Shown here piece by piece: positions 61,765-64,000 of a DNA stretch of 64,000 nt (position 1 is its first letter; every line of letters starts with the position of its first letter). Location: contig SCTY01000068.1 of NCBI GenBank assembly GCA_004297625.1, positions 248,001 to 312,000 on the forward strand, written 5' to 3'. Both the position numbers and the translations under genes were made by a program. This DNA comes from Betaproteobacteria bacterium (GTDB lineage Bacteria; Pseudomonadota; Gammaproteobacteria; Burkholderiales; SG8-39). The notes under the pieces were generated by a model. That model had not been told where the DNA came from and searched no databases. It worked only from the letters and a program-made list of their open reading frames with translations.

Positions 61765-62727
61765 CTAGCTCAGGCTGTGCAAAGGATTGCGCAAGCAATC
61801 ACGGAATACGCTTTTGGCTTCGACGCGGGCGAAATCCATGAAAGCGCGCGCGGCCGGGGAAAGGCGCTTGCCGACGGGGTAGACGAAATGCCAGTGGCTC
61901 TCGAGCGGGAAGCCTTCCACGTCCAGGCAAACCAGCTTCGTCAGCACCCGGTCAAGCCCCAGCGTGTAGCGCGGCAGGATCGACAAGCCGAGCCCAGCCA
62001 GGATCGCCTCCCGGATCGCCTCGTCGGAGCCCAGCTCCATAAGGATATTCGGCGCGAGCCCATGCCGCGCGAAGAGGCGCAGGATGATCATCCGCGTACC
62101 CGACCCCGGCTCGCGCATCAGCAGCGGCTCTCTTGCCAGGCGCGCGAACGGAATATCGTTCTCCCCCGCGAGCGGATGATCGCGGCAAGCCAGCACGACC
62201 AGGGGATTCGGCACGGCGGCCTGCGCGACGACTTCCCGCTCGTCGGGCGGCTCGATGAACAGGTAGAGGTCGTCCTCGTGATTACCCAGCCGTTCGATCA
62301 GCGCGAGCCGATCGTGGATTTGCAGCGATGCGTGGACAGCGGGATTGCGCTGGGCGAAGGTGCCGAGCAGCCGCGAAGCGAAATGCCGGGCGGCCGAAGG
62401 CGCGGCCAACCGAAGATCGCCCGACGCCACGCCGCGCATCGCGGCGAGCGCGCGCTCCATGTCGGAAAGAGCGCGAAACAGCTCGCTGCACCCGGCGTAG
62501 AGCCGCTGGCCGGCTTCGGTCAGGTGGATGCGCCTGCCGTCCTGCTCGAAGAGCGCAAGGCCCACCGTATCGCTGAGTTTCTTGATCTGTACCGACGCCG
62601 TCGCCTGGGCCATGTGCAGCTCCTCGGCCGCGCGGGTGAAGCTTCCCAGTCGCGCGCTCGCCTCGAACGCGCGCAGTTGCGGCAACGTACCGTGCTTCAG
62701 GTAACGTCGGATGTCCGATTGCGGCAT
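61765..62727 (-). CDS. LysR-type regulator, full length (CbbR-like)
   Basis: A 320-aa LysR protein: winged HTH at residues 8-70 (LGSFTRAAEELHMAQATAS) and a complete effector domain. It is a paralog of the truncated regulator at 28 kb; the first 160 residues and the last 40 align well. The ATG has GAGGAG 7 nt upstream. Its leader carries a yybP-ykoY-type aptamer and a 9-bp hairpin. The divergent neighbour is a P-type ATPase gene, the likely target. Confidence 0.9.
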   Translation of the reverse strand: MPQSDIRRYLKHGTLPQLRAFEASARLGSFTRAAEELHMAQATASVQIKKLSDTVGLALFEQDGRRIHLTEAGQRLYAGCSELFRALSDMERALAAMRGVASGDLRLAAPSAARHFASRLLGTFAQRNPAVHASLQIHDRLALIERLGNHEDDLYLFIEPPDEREVVAQAAVPNPLVVLACRDHPLAGENDIPFARLAREPLLMREPGSGTRMIILRLFARHGLAPNILMELGSDEAIREAILAGLGLSILPRYTLGLDRVLTKLVCLDVEGFPLESHWHFVYPVGKRLSPAARAFMDFARVEAKSVFRDCLRNPLHSLS

Positions 62728-62762
62728 GGCGTCGCTCCTCGAGTCGATCCCCAGCTCGAAGC

Positions 62763-62788
62763 GAAGACCGCGATGGCAAGCGGCCTTC
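62763..62788 (-). promoter_or_regulatory. Hairpin between aptamer and lysR ribosome site
   Basis: Arms 62763-62771 and 62780-62788 pair over 9 bp (one G-U) around an 8-nt loop. It lies just downstream of the aptamer on the minus strand and is a candidate expression platform. Confidence 0.5.
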
Positions 62789-62795
62789 GCCTTTC

Positions 62796-62912
62796 GGCAA
62801 AGGTCTCGCTCACATCGTTTTCAGCGACGCTGGCGCGACCGGGGCGAATGCCCGTGTTGACGATCGCGTCACGACGGCTTTGCGGCCGCCGAAGCTACTC
62901 CCCTCTGGAGGG
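62796..62912 (-). promoter_or_regulatory. yybP-ykoY-type Mn2+ riboswitch leader of the full-length lysR gene
   Basis: On the minus strand the elements occur in the aptamer order. GGGGAGUAGC (62903-62894) is followed by a stem GCGAU pairing with GGUCGC that frames CGUCAACA and a GGGC-AUUC-GCCC hairpin, a P4 stem CGUCG/CGAUG, then GUGAGCGAGACCUUUGCC at the 3' end. I recall the same 3' string from the E. coli alx leader. P1 pairs AGGGG with CCUUU. Known members sense Mn2+. The gene downstream is a LysR regulator rather than an exporter. Confidence 0.9.
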
Positions 62913-62941
62913 GCTCCTGGCATTGGCCAGGTGGCGAAACA

Positions 62942-62970
62942 TTAATAGCACCTTCACGACCGCGCTTCAA
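62942..62970 (-). promoter_or_regulatory. Promoter of the full-length lysR gene
   Basis: On the minus strand TTGAAG (62970-62965) and TATTAA (62947-62942) are 17 bp apart. The predicted start is near 62935, about 23 nt before the aptamer. Confidence 0.55.
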
Positions 62971-62982
62971 GGCGCTCCATCC

Positions 62983-62997
62983 ATTACGAATCGTAAT
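62983..62997. promoter_or_regulatory. LysR-type T-N11-A palindrome in the lysR/ATPase intergenic region
   Basis: ATTACGAATCGTAAT is a perfect 6-3-6 palindrome with the same architecture and flanks (CC before, G..AGC after) as the one at 28623-28637. It is 13 bp upstream of the lysR -35 box. Confidence 0.65.
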
Positions 62998-63032
62998 GTG
63001 AGCATCCAAGGTCTGCGCGAGGCACTCGTTTC

Positions 63033-63051
63033 CGTAATGGCCGACCTTACG
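63033..63051. promoter_or_regulatory. Second, wider palindrome before the ATPase gene
   Basis: CGTAA (63033-63037) and TTACG (63047-63051) are inverted around 9 bp. The half-sites match those of the stronger palindrome 36 bp upstream, so it may be the activation site used by the same LysR protein. Confidence 0.35.
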
Positions 63052-63116
63052 AAGTTCAAATTCTCTTTCCGGGCCGGCGCACCCATAGTTCCCGCATCAC
63101 TAGGCGGGAGGTTCCC

Positions 63117-64000
63117 ATGCAGGACAAGGAAGCCCATGCGACGTCCATTGAAGCGCTCGTCGACCACCTTCGGACCCACCTCGAGCTCGGTCTGACCGAG
63201 ACCGAAGCGCAGGACCGACTGCGCAAGCTCGGCGCCAACGAGCTGACCGAGCGTCCCCGGCCGGGGTTCCTCGCGCTTCTCTGGGATCAATTCAACAACT
63301 ACCTGGTGATCATCCTCATCGTCGCGGCGGTCATCTCGCTCGCCCTCGGCGAGTGGGTCGACTCGATCGCGATCATGTTCATCGTCGCGCTGAACGCCGT
63401 GGTCGGCGTGATCCAGGAGTCCAAGGCGGAACAAGCGCTCGCGGCTCTCAAGAAAATGGCCGCGCCGAACGCCCAGGTCATCCGCGACGGGCATCCGTTC
63501 ACGGTCCCGGGACGCGAGCTCGTTCCCGGCGACATCGTGCTGCTCGAGGCGGGCAATTACGTGCCGGCCGACCTGCGCCTTGTCTCTATCGCGAACCTGA
63601 AGATCGAGGAAGCTTCGCTCACCGGCGAGTCTCTGCCGGTGGAGAAGCGTGCCGCGGTCGTTCTCGACCGCGAGATCCCGCTCGGCGACCGCAGGAATTG
63701 CGCCTTCATGAGCACCATGGTGACCTACGGCCGCGGCAAGGGGGTGGTCACCGGCACGGGCATGAACACGCAGATCGGCATGATCGCCGAGATGATCCAA
63801 TCCTTCGAGGAGGAGGCCACTCCGCTGCAGCAGAAGCTGCAACACCTGGGCAAGGTCTTGGGCACCGGGGCGCTCGCGATCTGCGCCGTCGTGCTGGTCT
63901 ACGGCCTGTTCCGCGACACGCACCTGAGCGAGGCTTTCAGAACGGGCTTCCTCAGCTACCTGCAGGCCGAGCAGAAGGACATCATCAATCTGTTCATGAC
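63117..64000 (+). CDS. P2-type cation-transporting ATPase, N-terminal part (cut by window end)
   Basis: The first 294 residues of a P-type ATPase; the gene runs off the window. Seen are the N-terminal cation-ATPase domain (residues 8-75), helices at about 60-77 and 81-99, the actuator domain with LTGES (168-172), and a third helix near 243-263. The closest family is the Ca2+/Mn2+-type P2A pumps. Phosphorylation and ion-site residues lie outside. GGGAGG precedes the ATG. It is divergent from the riboswitch-controlled lysR gene. Confidence 0.88.
   Translation, partial: MQDKEAHATSIEALVDHLRTHLELGLTETEAQDRLRKLGANELTERPRPGFLALLWDQFNNYLVIILIVAAVISLALGEWVDSIAIMFIVALNAVVGVIQESKAEQALAALKKMAAPNAQVIRDGHPFTVPGRELVPGDIVLLEAGNYVPADLRLVSIANLKIEEASLTGESLPVEKRAAVVLDREIPLGDRRNCAFMSTMVTYGRGKGVVTGTGMNTQIGMIAEMIQSFEEEATPLQQKLQHLGKVLGTGALAICAVVLVYGLFRDTHLSEAFRTGFLSYLQAEQKDIINLFM

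Overview
The window is GC-rich, densely coded DNA from a betaproteobacterium, probably Burkholderiales/Rhodocyclales-like. Support for this comes from four orphan Bug/TctC solute-binding proteins, a trmJ-cysE-iscRSUA-hscBA-fdx-iscX block, box-type benzoyl-CoA genes with a BoxR-type regulator, and an SHP/DHC/cytochrome b561 cluster. No tRNA, rRNA, CRISPR array, insertion sequence or phage gene was seen. The right end cuts a P-type ATPase gene.

Region 1 (0.3-25 kb) is catabolic. It holds three molybdenum hydroxylases of the xanthine oxidase family: an isoquinoline-oxidoreductase type (iorAB-like), a set whose FAD subunit has the 4Fe-4S cysteine spacing of 4-hydroxybenzoyl-CoA reductase, and a third with a PaoB-like cysteine-rich FAD subunit. 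Among them are Bug proteins, a TRAP transporter (DctPQM), a 1-Cys peroxiredoxin, a biotin carrier plus carboxyltransferase pair, an SDR, an amidohydrolase and a creatinase-like M24 protein.

Region 2 (25-42 kb) holds a sirtuin, a benzoate-CoA ligase, boxR-boxC-boxB, a feruloyl-CoA-synthase-like ligase and an EamA transporter. With the 4-hydroxybenzoyl-CoA-reductase-like enzyme this suggests that aromatic acids are activated to CoA thioesters and funnelled to benzoyl-CoA and the aerobic box pathway. boxA and boxD are not in the window.

Region 3 (42-62 kb) is mostly housekeeping: YciB, BolA, a parvulin-type isomerase, periplasmic MsrA, the complete ISC operon with three IscR-type sites (one before cysE), TrmJ, SuhB, and SHP/DHC/b561 with a two-component system.

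The most unusual signal is a module that occurs twice, near 28.5 kb and 62.9 kb. Each copy has a LysR-type regulator gene preceded, on its own strand, by an RNA leader that matches the Mn2+-sensing yybP-ykoY riboswitch. Each also has a sigma70-like promoter and a 15-bp LysR-type palindrome. The divergent neighbour is a TerC-family membrane protein followed by two universal stress proteins in one copy, and a P2-type cation ATPase in the other. The usual targets of this riboswitch are Mn2+ exporters themselves. Here it sits on the regulator gene, which suggests a two-step cascade from riboswitch to LysR to divergent exporter. The first LysR has lost about 109 residues of its effector domain.

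Other signals are two probable CTG start codons in CTGA overlaps, several promoters placed for leaderless transcripts, overlapping back-to-back boxR/flavodoxin promoters, FNR-type boxes, and inverted repeats at convergent gene ends.
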